Shown piece by piece: positions 40,800 to 50,100 of a stretch of DNA of 64,000 nt. The notes below the pieces were generated by a model that saw only the letters and a list, made by a program, of their open reading frames with translations, had not been told where the DNA came from and searched no databases. Each line of letters starts with the position of its first letter. The first letter of the stretch is position 1. Made by a program: the position numbers and the translations under genes. This DNA comes from Pseudomonadota bacterium (GTDB lineage: Bacteria > Pseudomonadota > Alphaproteobacteria > Rhodospirillales > Magnetospirillaceae). The stretch is from positions 51,328 through 115,327 of the forward strand of contig JAJZVW010000009.1 in NCBI GenBank assembly GCA_021847015.1. The letters are read 5' to 3'.

Positions 40800-42620
40800 A
40801 TGAGCGCCATCAACCACTTCAAACCCAAGATCGAGGGCCGCGGCATCCGCCGCCTCAACCGCATGCCATTATTCGTGACGCTTGGCCTTTTCGGTGTTGC
40901 CGTTGCCGCCATCGGCTATACCTACATCCAGCGCGTCAACGACACTCACGCAAAGCCCGAGACCGCTACCCCCACAAAAACCGGCCCTGTCACGGCGGCC
41001 GATCCCAGCGAATTTCTCGCCAAGGCGCCGGCCGGTTCTGTCATCCTGCCCGACCGTCCCCGTTCCTTTTCGGCCCCCACCGCCCCAAACGGTTCCCCGC
41101 TTCCCGGTGTCATGCCCGGCACCATGCCGGCCAACGGTAATTTTAGCAGCGCGCCCCAGGCCGGCCAACTCAGCCCGGAGGAGCAGGAACGACGTCGACA
41201 ATGGGCCGACTATTACAACGCCCGACGCGATATCAGCAGCAGACGCGAAAAGGCTGCGGCATCCGCCCTGGACGCTCAAACCTCGACCCGCAAGCACGGC
41301 GACGGCGATGCCGCCGCCGCCGAAAGCAACACCTCCGTAATGCGTAACGGGGTGATGACGCCGGCCGGCTCGTCGGCCGGCCTTGCCGGTCTCATCGTGC
41401 CCGGGATACGGCCCGCCGCCACCCCGACCAATCTTGGCGCGTTTGCAACAAACACCAATGGCGCCACACCATCCGGGCTCACCAGCCGGCTCCCGCCGAG
41501 TCGTATGCCCGGGGCCAGTAGTGACGATCCCAACAATCAGTACGGAAAAGCCGCCTATCTCAATCTCAACCCGGATGAAACCCTATCCCGTACTCGCGAG
41601 GCTCCCGCGAGCCCGTTTGAAATTCGTCAGGGCACGGTTTTCCCGGCCGTTATGATCGGTGGTCTGAACAGCGACCTCCCCGGCCAGATCACCGCGCAGA
41701 TTTCGGAGGATATACGCGACACTGCGACCGGCAATTACATCCTCATTCCCCAGGGGTCCCACCTTGTCGGCAATTACGACAACGGCGTGACCTACGGGCA
41801 GGAACGCATCCTCGTCGTGTGGAACCGCGTGATTTTCCCCGATGGCAGCGCCTTAACCCTCAACAAGATGCCCGGCGCCGATCAATCCGGATTCAGCGGT
41901 TTCTATGATCAGGTCAACAACCACTATATGCGGATCTTCGGCTCGACAGTCTTGATGAGCGTCTTATCCGCAACCGCTCAGTTGTCCCAGCCGCAGGCCG
42001 CCAACGGGGCTAACGTCACGCCGAGCCAGACCGTGGCCGGCGCCATCGGCCAGAATGTCGCGCAATCCGGCACCGCCTTGATGCAGAAGAACCTCGGCAT
42101 TGCCCCAACCCTATGGTCCCGCCCCGGTTATCCCTTCAACGTCATGGTTACCAAGGACATCATTTTCAACGAGCCTTGGGTTGACGACGAACCATCCTCC
42201 GCCCCGGTCCACCACAAAACCCATCATGTTCAGATCGCGAGCACGCCTCTCAACCTCGACCCGGGGCACTCTGTCCCTGGCTCCCAGAGCGCTACGCCCG
42301 TCTCCGCGCCGGCAGCCGTCAAGCCAGAACCCCTTTGGACGATCAATGCGGGCGAATCCCTAACCGACGCCGTTACTCGCTGGGCCGGAGAAGCCGGCTG
42401 GGTGGTCCCGCCGCACTGGCAGACCAAGGACCATTGGACAATCCTGTTCGCCGCTCAATACCGGGGTTCGTTTGAGCACGCCGTCGAGTGGCTTTGTTCC
42501 GGCTTCACCAACCAAGCCGAGATCCCCACGCCGATCTTCTGGCCCAACCGCGTCATCGACCTCACCAGCACGCCCAACCCGAATGTTGCGCCGCAATCGA
42601 ACATCGGAGAATTCCAGTGA
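40800..42620 (+). CDS. trbI: TrbI/VirB10 fused to a TcpQ pilus domain
   Basis: A 606-residue protein. Residues 1-460 are VirB10-like: an N-terminal membrane helix (MPLFVTLGLFGVAVAAIGYT), a Pro-rich periplasmic linker and a TrbI beta barrel (ITAQISEDIRDTATGNYILIPQGS, YGQERILVVWNRVIFPDGS). Residues about 512-606 are an extra TcpQ-type domain (LWTINAGESLTDAVTRWAGEAGW), the kind found in PilL/TcpQ proteins that work with type IVb pilus secretins. RP4 TrbI ends before this. The fusion would tie the T4SS scaffold to the pilus secretin. The stop overlaps the next GTG. Confidence 0.88.
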   Translation: MSAINHFKPKIEGRGIRRLNRMPLFVTLGLFGVAVAAIGYTYIQRVNDTHAKPETATPTKTGPVTAADPSEFLAKAPAGSVILPDRPRSFSAPTAPNGSPLPGVMPGTMPANGNFSSAPQAGQLSPEEQERRRQWADYYNARRDISSRREKAAASALDAQTSTRKHGDGDAAAAESNTSVMRNGVMTPAGSSAGLAGLIVPGIRPAATPTNLGAFATNTNGATPSGLTSRLPPSRMPGASSDDPNNQYGKAAYLNLNPDETLSRTREAPASPFEIRQGTVFPAVMIGGLNSDLPGQITAQISEDIRDTATGNYILIPQGSHLVGNYDNGVTYGQERILVVWNRVIFPDGSALTLNKMPGADQSGFSGFYDQVNNHYMRIFGSTVLMSVLSATAQLSQPQAANGANVTPSQTVAGAIGQNVAQSGTALMQKNLGIAPTLWSRPGYPFNVMVTKDIIFNEPWVDDEPSSAPVHHKTHHVQIASTPLNLDPGHSVPGSQSATPVSAPAAVKPEPLWTINAGESLTDAVTRWAGEAGWVVPPHWQTKDHWTILFAAQYRGSFEHAVEWLCSGFTNQAEIPTPIFWPNRVIDLTSTPNPNVAPQSNIGEFQ

Positions 42621-43096
42621 GCCGCCACCCCCTTCTCGCGACCATTTCCGCCCTGGCGCTCGCCGGCAGCATCACCACCGCCACCGCGGCGCCGACTGAC
42701 CTTACACCGGATGCGCCGCCATCCGTTGCCATCCCGCCGCGCCCACAGGTCTGGCGGGAATCGCTTTGGACCATCACGGCTGGCGAATCGCTGACGGACG
42801 CAATCACCCGCTGGGCCAAGACCGCCGGATGGGCCGTGCCCCCTCAATGGCAGACCAGGCATCGTTGGACGATCCTGTTTTCCACCGAGTACCGAGGCTC
42901 ATTTGAGCACGCCGTCGAGTGGCTTTGCTCCGGCTTCACGAACCAAGCCGAGATCCCCACGCCGATCTTCTGGCCCAACCGCGTCATCGACCTCACCAGC
43001 ACGCCCAACCCAAACGTCGCGCCGCAATCGAGCATCGGAGAATTCCAGTGAGCCGCCACACCCTCCTCGCAACCATTTCCGCCCTGGCGCTTGCCG
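42333..43096 (+). repeat. Tandem duplication, offset 431 bp
   Basis: Bases 42333-42665 (end of trbI and start of the next gene) are repeated at 42764-43096 (end of that gene and start of pilN). The match is strongest over the last roughly 200 bases before each GTG, where the offset is exactly 431. The duplicated unit holds a TcpQ domain end plus a pilN-like start. Confidence 0.85.
42617..43051 (+). CDS. Secreted stand-alone TcpQ-domain protein
   Basis: A 144-residue protein: a signal peptide almost identical to that of PilN (SRHPLLATISALALAG) but with serine in place of the lipobox cysteine, a short linker, and a TcpQ domain from residue 50 to the end, nearly identical to the trbI C-terminus. 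It should be a soluble periplasmic partner of the PilN secretin, as TcpQ is for TcpC. It appears to have arisen by the local tandem duplication. Both its start and stop overlap neighbours (GTGA). Confidence 0.8.
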   Translation: MSRHPLLATISALALAGSITTATAAPTDLTPDAPPSVAIPPRPQVWRESLWTITAGESLTDAITRWAKTAGWAVPPQWQTRHRWTILFSTEYRGSFEHAVEWLCSGFTNQAEIPTPIFWPNRVIDLTSTPNPNVAPQSSIGEFQ

Positions 43097-44808
43097 GCTG
43101 CGGCGCGATCACCAACGTTGCCGACACCGATTTTCAAACCGTTCGCGCCCAGTCGGCACTTCTCACCAACCTCGCCCCTCCGAGCGCTATCCAGGCGGCG
43201 CGGGGCCTGCATCCCTCCACTCCTTATCTTGGCGTAATGAAGGCCACCGAGGACCATGGCGACCCGTTGCCGCCCATGTGCCGCAACTTCACCCTCAAGA
43301 AGACAACCAGCTATACGTTGTCGCAGCTCGACGACGCCATCACCCGCGGTACCGGCATTCCCGTTGACGCGGACCCCGCCTTTTTCCGGCCCGACCTCCC
43401 CACAGCCGATTTGCCCCAGCGGGCACAACCCACATCGGCGGCCCTTCCAATCGTCACGACTGACTCTGCCCACACCCCGTTGACCGGCTTTCCCTTCAAT
43501 GGCCGCGCCCCGGTCATGTCCTCCGGCCTATCCGCAACTCTGCCCGCCGCCGATCAGCCGTTTGTCGCGAATTACGAAGGCGGATGCTCCAGCCTGTTCG
43601 ACCAGATGGCCAAGCACTTCGATGCCACATGGCGCTACGAGAACGGCCGCCTGATCTTCACCCACATCATCTCCCAGATGTTCCCGATCAAGGCGTCGGT
43701 CCTCAGCAGCAAGCTCCACGCCGACATCGCCGCGACCGCTTCCGCTTCCGGCTCGACCCAGGCCGGATCGACCGCCACCAACCAGTCCTCTACCGTCGAT
43801 TCCACCGCCCCCGACATTTGGAAGGAGATCGACAACGAACTCGGAAAAATCCTTTCCAAGCATGCCTATTCGATCAGCAAAGCCACCAACACCGTTATCG
43901 TTCGAACCACACCAAGTAAAATGCGGGAGGTACGCGACTATCTCGGCGAAATCAACGCCATCCTCTCCGTCAATGTCTATGTCCAAGTAACGGCGTTCTA
44001 CGTCACCGTCACCGATACCGATACCTACGGCTTCGACCTCAACGCCCTCTGGACCGCCGGCCAAAACGGCGGCCTGCAATTGGGCCTTGCGTCGGTCCTG
44101 CCCACCCTGGCCACCGCCGCCGGAACCGGCAGCCTCGCAATCCTATCGCCCACCAACGGCTCATCAGCGCACCTCGCCGGCACTCAGGTTTTCGCCAACG
44201 CACTCAGCCAAACCGGACACCTCGCCGAGGTTCGCACCGGCTATGCGTTATGCAAGAACGGAACGCCGACGCCCATTAGCATGACAACGGACCAAGATAT
44301 TGTCACCCAAATCGCCTTCAACACAGTCGCTCAAGCAGGAACCGCATCCACCACCGCAACCGCTACCACAATCAACTACGGTTTTTCCCTCCAGGTCATC
44401 CCGCGCGTCGTCTCGCCAACCGAAGTCGATCTATTCTACACGTTCAACGAAACCGACCTCGATAACCTCACCAACTACAGTCTTGGCGCCTCCGGCAGCC
44501 TTGAGCTAGCCACCATGGACAAGCGCAATCTGTGGAACGATATGGTGCTCCACTCAGGCCAAACCCTCATTACCGCCGGCACGGAACAAAACCGTCTTCA
44601 ACACGACAAGACCGGCATCGGCGACGCTAATTTCTGGGGAGCCGGTGGATCGTCCAATGCCAAAGTCATCCGCACCCGCCTCATTCTCCTTGTTACCCCA
44701 ACTATCGTTCCACGCGGCACTAGCCCAGAAATGGCCCGGTACACCAATTCCGTCGTCAATAACACGGGCGGCAGTGGTCACATCCAGCCGGAGACCCCGG
44801 CGCCATGA
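43048..44808 (+). CDS. pilN: PilN, lipoprotein secretin of the thin pilus
   Basis: A 586-residue outer-membrane secretin with lipobox LAGC (Cys 18). The middle contains N-domain-like segments (ANYEGGCSSLFDQMAKHFDATWRY is split into two helices) and the C-terminal third a secretin core (GFSLQVIPRVVSP, VDLFYTFNETDLDNL, RTRLILLVTPTIV). It forms the pore for the type IVb pilus. GTG 43048 overlaps the previous stop. The match is to the PilN family of IncI plasmids. Confidence 0.88.
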   Translation: MSRHTLLATISALALAGCGAITNVADTDFQTVRAQSALLTNLAPPSAIQAARGLHPSTPYLGVMKATEDHGDPLPPMCRNFTLKKTTSYTLSQLDDAITRGTGIPVDADPAFFRPDLPTADLPQRAQPTSAALPIVTTDSAHTPLTGFPFNGRAPVMSSGLSATLPAADQPFVANYEGGCSSLFDQMAKHFDATWRYENGRLIFTHIISQMFPIKASVLSSKLHADIAATASASGSTQAGSTATNQSSTVDSTAPDIWKEIDNELGKILSKHAYSISKATNTVIVRTTPSKMREVRDYLGEINAILSVNVYVQVTAFYVTVTDTDTYGFDLNALWTAGQNGGLQLGLASVLPTLATAAGTGSLAILSPTNGSSAHLAGTQVFANALSQTGHLAEVRTGYALCKNGTPTPISMTTDQDIVTQIAFNTVAQAGTASTTATATTINYGFSLQVIPRVVSPTEVDLFYTFNETDLDNLTNYSLGASGSLELATMDKRNLWNDMVLHSGQTLITAGTEQNRLQHDKTGIGDANFWGAGGSSNAKVIRTRLILLVTPTIVPRGTSPEMARYTNSVVNNTGGSGHIQPETPAP

Positions 44809-46019
44809 TCAGTCAGACCGTTTTTCTGGCGAACGGACCGCAGGAATACGCCTTCGGGCTCCAGTGGTTCCAGGCGCAAGGCATCGGCGACATCGGCAAA
44901 CAAGCCTTCGCACTCGCGCGCAAGGCCAACGCCACCCATTACACGCTCCGTAAACTTCGGGGCCAATACGGGCTCGCGAACGTCACCGACCGCCAGATGA
45001 CGTTGCGTCACATCGCCAAGCCATGGCAATCGGCCGCCGCCACGCTGGCCGAAGCCATCTCCGGCACCTGGATCGCGGCTCTCCCCCTCGCCGGCAACCG
45101 CTATTACGTTGTCGCGGTTATCAACGGCCGCATCCTGACCGGCGACAGCGGCGATGTCGTTTTCTCGACCGAAGACGACGCCAAGACCCATGTCGACACC
45201 CTCCTTAAACACAACAAATTCCAGACCGTCTACGCGCCGCCGGAATGGCGTATCCAGCACAGCAAGACCCTGGATCTTGCCGCCACCCTCACCAAACGAC
45301 GGGGCTCGACTCTCGCTTCCGTCCGTTTTTGGTCCGTTCACTTCAAGCCGTGGCAATACGCCGCGGCCGGAACCGCCGCCGCCATATTCGCCGGCACCAC
45401 GATCTACATCATCGCCGCCCATCATCGCGCCGCCGAACGCGCCGCGCTCGCCGCCCGTCATCGCCCCGTCATCATCCGGCCCACTATCACTCCGGCCGGA
45501 GCGACGCTCGCACGCTGCGCCTCCACATTGCCGCTCATGCTCTACGCCATGGCCATCCCGGGCTTCGACAACGAAACCGCGACATGCGACGCCAACACCG
45601 CGACGCTTACAACCCGGGTCAAACCAAACAACCCCATCTCGGTCATTCGGTCCTACGCGCCACAGGCCATTTTCACCAACGATCACCGCACCGCCGACGT
45701 GCCGTTCCATTTCCACAACCCGCTACCCACCGCTGCCGTCGCACCGCCGTTCTGGACGCTTAACCAATACAAGACCGCGCTGGCCAACATCGCCGAGCCC
45801 GCCGAAGCCCAACCCGATACCGACAACCACCCCCCATCGCCCATCCCGGCCTGCGGTTGCCAGACCTATCAATGGACCATCACTACCGCCGCACCGCCCG
45901 AAATGTGGCTCGACCCCCTTGCCCAGATTCCCAACACCAGCGTCACCTTGGCCTCTGTCGCCATGGCCGCCGGCACCATGACTTGGACTATCAAAGGAAC
46001 CGGCTATGTCGCTCCCTAA
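44805..46019 (+). CDS. pilO: PilO, type IVb pilus assembly protein
   Basis: A 404-residue bitopic inner-membrane protein: a cytoplasmic N-terminal domain (residues 1-180) with an actin-like PilM/GspL flavour (WFQAQGIGDIGKQAFALARKANA), one membrane helix near 185-207 (AAAGTAAAIFAGTTIYIIAA) and a periplasmic domain. It belongs to the IncI PilO family. ATG 44805 overlaps the pilN stop, and its own end overlaps pilP by 14 bases. Confidence 0.8.
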   Translation: MISQTVFLANGPQEYAFGLQWFQAQGIGDIGKQAFALARKANATHYTLRKLRGQYGLANVTDRQMTLRHIAKPWQSAAATLAEAISGTWIAALPLAGNRYYVVAVINGRILTGDSGDVVFSTEDDAKTHVDTLLKHNKFQTVYAPPEWRIQHSKTLDLAATLTKRRGSTLASVRFWSVHFKPWQYAAAGTAAAIFAGTTIYIIAAHHRAAERAALAARHRPVIIRPTITPAGATLARCASTLPLMLYAMAIPGFDNETATCDANTATLTTRVKPNNPISVIRSYAPQAIFTNDHRTADVPFHFHNPLPTAAVAPPFWTLNQYKTALANIAEPAEAQPDTDNHPPSPIPACGCQTYQWTITTAAPPEMWLDPLAQIPNTSVTLASVAMAAGTMTWTIKGTGYVAP

Positions 46020-46698
46020 GCCCGTGATCACGACCGTCACTTTCTTGGCGTTCACCATTCCCGCTTGGGCGGTCGACGTGGCCGTGCCGCAACTCCCGGC
46101 CCTGGCTCCCACCACATCCCACCCGTCCGAGTCCGCCATGTCTCCGCCGCACATCAAACCGCCGGCCGCGCTCGCGCCGGCACCCCACGCCGCCAACGTG
46201 CCGGCGACCCCGGAACCGCCGGCCATTCCGCCGGCCGCCGCTCCCTACCAAGACCTCGACACCTTCCTTGGCCGCATCTCCCCCAAGATGCGCGAAGAAT
46301 TCCGCGATTATCAGCTAGAGACGTGGCGTATCCACCTTATGGCCGATCGCGCTGCCGCCCTCCGTTCCCTCTGCGCAGGCGGCTACGGCCCTCCCGACCG
46401 CTGCCCATCCTCCAAGGCCGCGCCAACCCAGACGCCGGCCCCCGAGACCCAATCCATGACCGTCAAACCCAGCCGCGGCCTGCCCACTCCCATCGAGATC
46501 AACGGCGGACACGCCGATCTTCACGCGACCGTCCGTTACCAAGACGGCCAGCTTGTCGACGTACAGCCCCGCCACGGACGCTACCCGGGCACGATCCTAC
46601 CGACCGGCGAGGAGGTCGTAAGTCTAAGCCCGCACGACATTACCTACCGCACGCCGGCCGGCGCCTTCATCACCGTCCCATACCCTATCGGGCAATGA
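46006..46698 (+). CDS. pilP: PilP, type IVb pilus periplasmic protein
   Basis: A 230-residue exported protein with a signal peptide (residues 1-22, ending AWA), a long Pro/Ala linker, a helical part and a C-terminal beta domain (ITYRTPAGAFITVPY). Position between pilO and pilQ and the small C-terminal domain match PilP of R64-type pili. It probably bridges PilO and the secretin. The start is ATG 46006. Confidence 0.75.
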   Translation: MSLPKPVITTVTFLAFTIPAWAVDVAVPQLPALAPTTSHPSESAMSPPHIKPPAALAPAPHAANVPATPEPPAIPPAAAPYQDLDTFLGRISPKMREEFRDYQLETWRIHLMADRAAALRSLCAGGYGPPDRCPSSKAAPTQTPAPETQSMTVKPSRGLPTPIEINGGHADLHATVRYQDGQLVDVQPRHGRYPGTILPTGEEVVSLSPHDITYRTPAGAFITVPYPIGQ

Positions 46699-48413
46699 TC
46701 ATGTTCCTGCGCCGCTCCACACCGCCCACACCCCAGATCCGTCCGACCGCACTCGCACCGGAACCGGCAGAACCCGTGTTGGCGATGCCTGCCGTGACAC
46801 CCGACACTCCGGCTCCCGCCGCGAAGGAACCACCGCTCGAAGTCCTGACCGCGCCCGGTGGCCCATTTCCGCTGCTACCCCAGCTCGCCGAAAAGTGCGC
46901 GGTTGTTCGAGTCGGTCCCGAATATCGCCTCTACGTCCACTTCCCCGACACCAACAATCTCGACGTCCTATCAATCAAACGTCAGACCGAGATCCATTTC
47001 AGTACCGAGATCACCCATGTCGAGCCGTGCGAACTTCGCGTGCTTCGCGATTTCTATGGACATGAGGCAGTCAAATCCTTGGGTGACAGCGCCACCGAAA
47101 CCCGGCGCAAAGTCATCGAACTCCTCGACCGCATCGCCGAGATCGGCGCCAGCGACTTCCAGCTTTGGAAACGCGGCGATCGCGCCCTTGGCCATGTCCA
47201 ACACGACGGCTATCTCTCCGATCCCATCATTGAATTGACCGGCCCAAACGCCGACAATTTTCGCATAAGCACATTTTACTACGGCGATGACGGCGCCGCC
47301 GTCCCGCAGGAAAACGTCGACCAGCCGTTCTCGATCACCGAACCCGGCAAACTCCCACGGGACATCCAGGCCATTCGCGGCCAAACCGCGACAATGACCG
47401 ATGGATGGTGGCTCAATCTCCGATTCATCAAGAAAACGTCCCAGTTTGCCAAAACCGGCCTCGAAGGACTTGGCCTACTCCCCGAACACCTCGACGACCT
47501 CTACTACGTCCAAAACGTTCCTTCCGGGCTCGTCACCGTCACCGGCCCCACGGAATCCGGCAAAAGTACCCTCATCAATCTCTATTGCATCGACTATTCC
47601 GAGGCCAACCACAACCGCGTCACCATCATCGGCCTCGATGACACTCCCGAATTCATGGCGCCGGAAATCAAACAGCTTCACGTCCCCGAGCGCACCGCGG
47701 ACGGACCCGATCCCTACGCCCTCAAGATGCACACCTCGCTCCGCCTCGCGCCCCACGCCATCAAGCTCGGCGAGTGCCGAACGGGCGAGGCCGCCAATGC
47801 CGCCATCGACGCGGTGAATGTCTCCAAGCTAGTTCTGACCACCCTCCATCAAAAAGAGGGCCTTCTGATTCCCCTCCGCTATGAACGGCTTGGCGTTCCC
47901 CGACACGTCGCCTACGACGATCAGAATCACATTTGTTGGATCGCCGTCCGCCTTGTTCCCACTCTCTGCGACGGCTGCAAGATCAAGGCGGACGAAGCCG
48001 CCGCCAAGGTAGACCGCCGCCGCCTTCCCACCATCCGCGCCTTTCAGCGCGTCTTAAAAAATCACGCCGGCCAGTATCACGTTCGCGGCGACGGCTGCCC
48101 CCAATGCCACCGGCCCGACCTTGGCTCCATCCCCGGCCTCAAGGGCCGCCAATTCTGCGCCGAGGTCATCATCCCCAACAAACAGCTCTGTACTCTCCTC
48201 AAAGACGATTATCACGCCGCGCGCCGATACCTCGTCTCCGTCATGGGCAAAAGCACCCTCCGCCTTCACGGCCTGACGCACATGCAGTCCGGCAAGATCG
48301 GCTTCGACGAATATTCCAAATTCATCGCCCATCCCCAGGAGCTTGCCGACGACCTCTCCTACGTCGCCGACCGCATCAACATGCAAGCTCCCGCATCCAT
48401 CGAGACCGAATAA
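46695..48413 (+). CDS. pilQ: PilQ, pilus extension ATPase
   Basis: A 572-residue GspE/PilB-type ATPase with Walker A GPTESGKST from about residue 284, an Asp box GLDDTPEF, the LGECRTGEAA Walker B region and a His-like LTTLHQKEG. A C4 zinc site (CDGC and CPQC) lies in the C-terminal part. It drives pilus assembly at the inner membrane. ATG 46695 overlaps the pilP stop (ATGA). Confidence 0.92.
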   Translation: MIMFLRRSTPPTPQIRPTALAPEPAEPVLAMPAVTPDTPAPAAKEPPLEVLTAPGGPFPLLPQLAEKCAVVRVGPEYRLYVHFPDTNNLDVLSIKRQTEIHFSTEITHVEPCELRVLRDFYGHEAVKSLGDSATETRRKVIELLDRIAEIGASDFQLWKRGDRALGHVQHDGYLSDPIIELTGPNADNFRISTFYYGDDGAAVPQENVDQPFSITEPGKLPRDIQAIRGQTATMTDGWWLNLRFIKKTSQFAKTGLEGLGLLPEHLDDLYYVQNVPSGLVTVTGPTESGKSTLINLYCIDYSEANHNRVTIIGLDDTPEFMAPEIKQLHVPERTADGPDPYALKMHTSLRLAPHAIKLGECRTGEAANAAIDAVNVSKLVLTTLHQKEGLLIPLRYERLGVPRHVAYDDQNHICWIAVRLVPTLCDGCKIKADEAAAKVDRRRLPTIRAFQRVLKNHAGQYHVRGDGCPQCHRPDLGSIPGLKGRQFCAEVIIPNKQLCTLLKDDYHAARRYLVSVMGKSTLRLHGLTHMQSGKIGFDEYSKFIAHPQELADDLSYVADRINMQAPASIETE

Positions 48414-49564
48414 TGGACGCCACCTACACCCCGACAATCACCGAACAGGATCTTGTCGACCTTGGGCGGCAACATCACCTGCACCCCCTCCAACTGCGCA
48501 AGGCCCGCCTATTTTTCTTCATGGAGACCCGGGCGGCCTTCTATGACGACCTCGCCGAGGAATTTCGCCAGGGCTACCGCCTCAACGAGGCCCTGCACAC
48601 GATTTGGGACATCGAGACCCAAGGCGGCACCATCCGCATGAACTCCTCCCTTGGGGTAATCATTCCCGCGATCCTGTACCGCATGCACGATCTTGGCGAA
48701 GAATTCGACGTCGCATTCAGCTACTTCGCTTCGCCCCTTGAAACTCTAGTGCTCTCGACGGCCCCGACCAGCGGTCTCACCCCGGCGCTGCTTGCCAACC
48801 TCGCAATCGTCATCCGCAAACTCTCAACGTGGTCCTTCTCGCTCATCTGGACCGCCATGCCCATCATCGCCCTGCTTTCTGCGATCATCGGCATATTCTA
48901 CGGCACGGGCGCCTTCTATTTTCCCCTGTTGCTCAAGCGTGCCCCAAACATCCATCTTACCGGCCAAGCGCATATCCTCTACGTTATCTCTCTCTTTTTT
49001 CTTCATTGGGGTTGGCTCGTCTTCCTCGGCGTAGCAGCCGGGACCGTCATAATCTTTTGGCAGGCCCCCAACGCCACCGGCCCCGCACGCCGCATCCTCG
49101 ACCACGTCTGGCCGGCGTCTCTCTACCGCCGATGGGCCGGTCTCGGCTTCGTCGTCTCCCTCGCCGCCCTCATCAGCGCCAATCGCCAGGAAAAAGAAGC
49201 CCTCGCCGTCCTGGCCAAAAACTCGACCCCGTACCTTCGCGAGCGGATCGACGCCATTCTTGTCACCGACGACAAACGGCTGGCCGACGCAATGACCGCG
49301 TCGCCGTTCAAATGGCCCGACGACACCACCATCCGCAAAATCCGCTCCGCCATGCGCCGCACCGCGCCCGGGGTCGCCCTCGAAACCCTCGCCAACAACA
49401 TGCTCGCCCGCATGACCACGCAAATGAACATAACAGGCGCGCTCATCTCCTGGGGCGGCACTCTCATCGTCGGACTCATCATCGCCTGGCTCTCGCTCGC
49501 CGTAAACGACATCACCGCCGCAATCGAAACCGCCGCCCACCAACACGTCATCACCCATCACTAA
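48413..49564 (+). CDS. pilR: PilR, inner-membrane platform protein
   Basis: A 383-residue GspF-type protein with an N-terminal helical cytoplasmic domain, a membrane segment pair near 135-225 (LIWTAMPIIALLSAIIGIFY, ILYVISLFFLHWGW), a second cytoplasmic domain and a last membrane helix near 345-365 (LISWGGTLIVGLIIAWLSLA). It anchors the ATPases and the growing pilus. ATG 48413 overlaps the pilQ stop (TAATG). Confidence 0.88.
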   Translation: MDATYTPTITEQDLVDLGRQHHLHPLQLRKARLFFFMETRAAFYDDLAEEFRQGYRLNEALHTIWDIETQGGTIRMNSSLGVIIPAILYRMHDLGEEFDVAFSYFASPLETLVLSTAPTSGLTPALLANLAIVIRKLSTWSFSLIWTAMPIIALLSAIIGIFYGTGAFYFPLLLKRAPNIHLTGQAHILYVISLFFLHWGWLVFLGVAAGTVIIFWQAPNATGPARRILDHVWPASLYRRWAGLGFVVSLAALISANRQEKEALAVLAKNSTPYLRERIDAILVTDDKRLADAMTASPFKWPDDTTIRKIRSAMRRTAPGVALETLANNMLARMTTQMNITGALISWGGTLIVGLIIAWLSLAVNDITAAIETAAHQHVITHH

Positions 49565-49576
49565 GGATCACCGACC

Positions 49577-50095
49577 ATGCGCGACCTTCTCGCCTATCTC
49601 CTTTACGGCGCCATTGCCCTCCTCGCACTTCTCGGTATTTTCGAGATCTACAATTCCATCATCCGGTCCTCCAACATCGAGGAATTCCGACAGCAGGTGA
49701 CCGAATACAAGACTGAAATGAATCAGAATTACCTCCGCGTTCCCGGCCGGTACGGCACCTCCCAGTTCCTTCCCAGCAACCTCATCATAATGGGCATCGC
49801 ACCCACCTCCGCCCAGCTCGACGCCAACACCCTGACCAACCCATGGAACGGCAATTCCGCCGTTTACGGCGTCAACAACGCGAATTTCGCCCTCGACAAC
49901 GACAATATCGACCAAGCCTCGTGCATCGCCATCCTCCGCCAGTTCACCGCCGATATGGGCATCGTCCAGTTCCAGGTGGGCGCCAACATTGCCGGCGCCG
50001 CGTCCGGCGCACCCGTCCCCCCTGGCTCCGACGACAACACCATCATCAATGCCTGCGCCAATCCGGTGAACGGCATCCGCCTCCTAATGCAGTGA
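49577..50095 (+). CDS. pilS: PilS-like major pilin without visible leader
   Basis: A 172-residue pilin-like protein. It begins MRDLLAYLLYGAIALLALLG and so starts almost directly with the hydrophobic assembly helix, with no basic leader ending in glycine. A globular domain with two cysteines (ASCIAILR and NACANP) follows, fitting the D-region disulfide of type IVb pilins. It sits after pilR as pilS does in R64. No prepilin peptidase gene is visible in the window. Confidence 0.75.
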   Translation: MRDLLAYLLYGAIALLALLGIFEIYNSIIRSSNIEEFRQQVTEYKTEMNQNYLRVPGRYGTSQFLPSNLIIMGIAPTSAQLDANTLTNPWNGNSAVYGVNNANFALDNDNIDQASCIAILRQFTADMGIVQFQVGANIAGAASGAPVPPGSDDNTIINACANPVNGIRLLMQ

Positions 50096-50100
50096 CGTCC

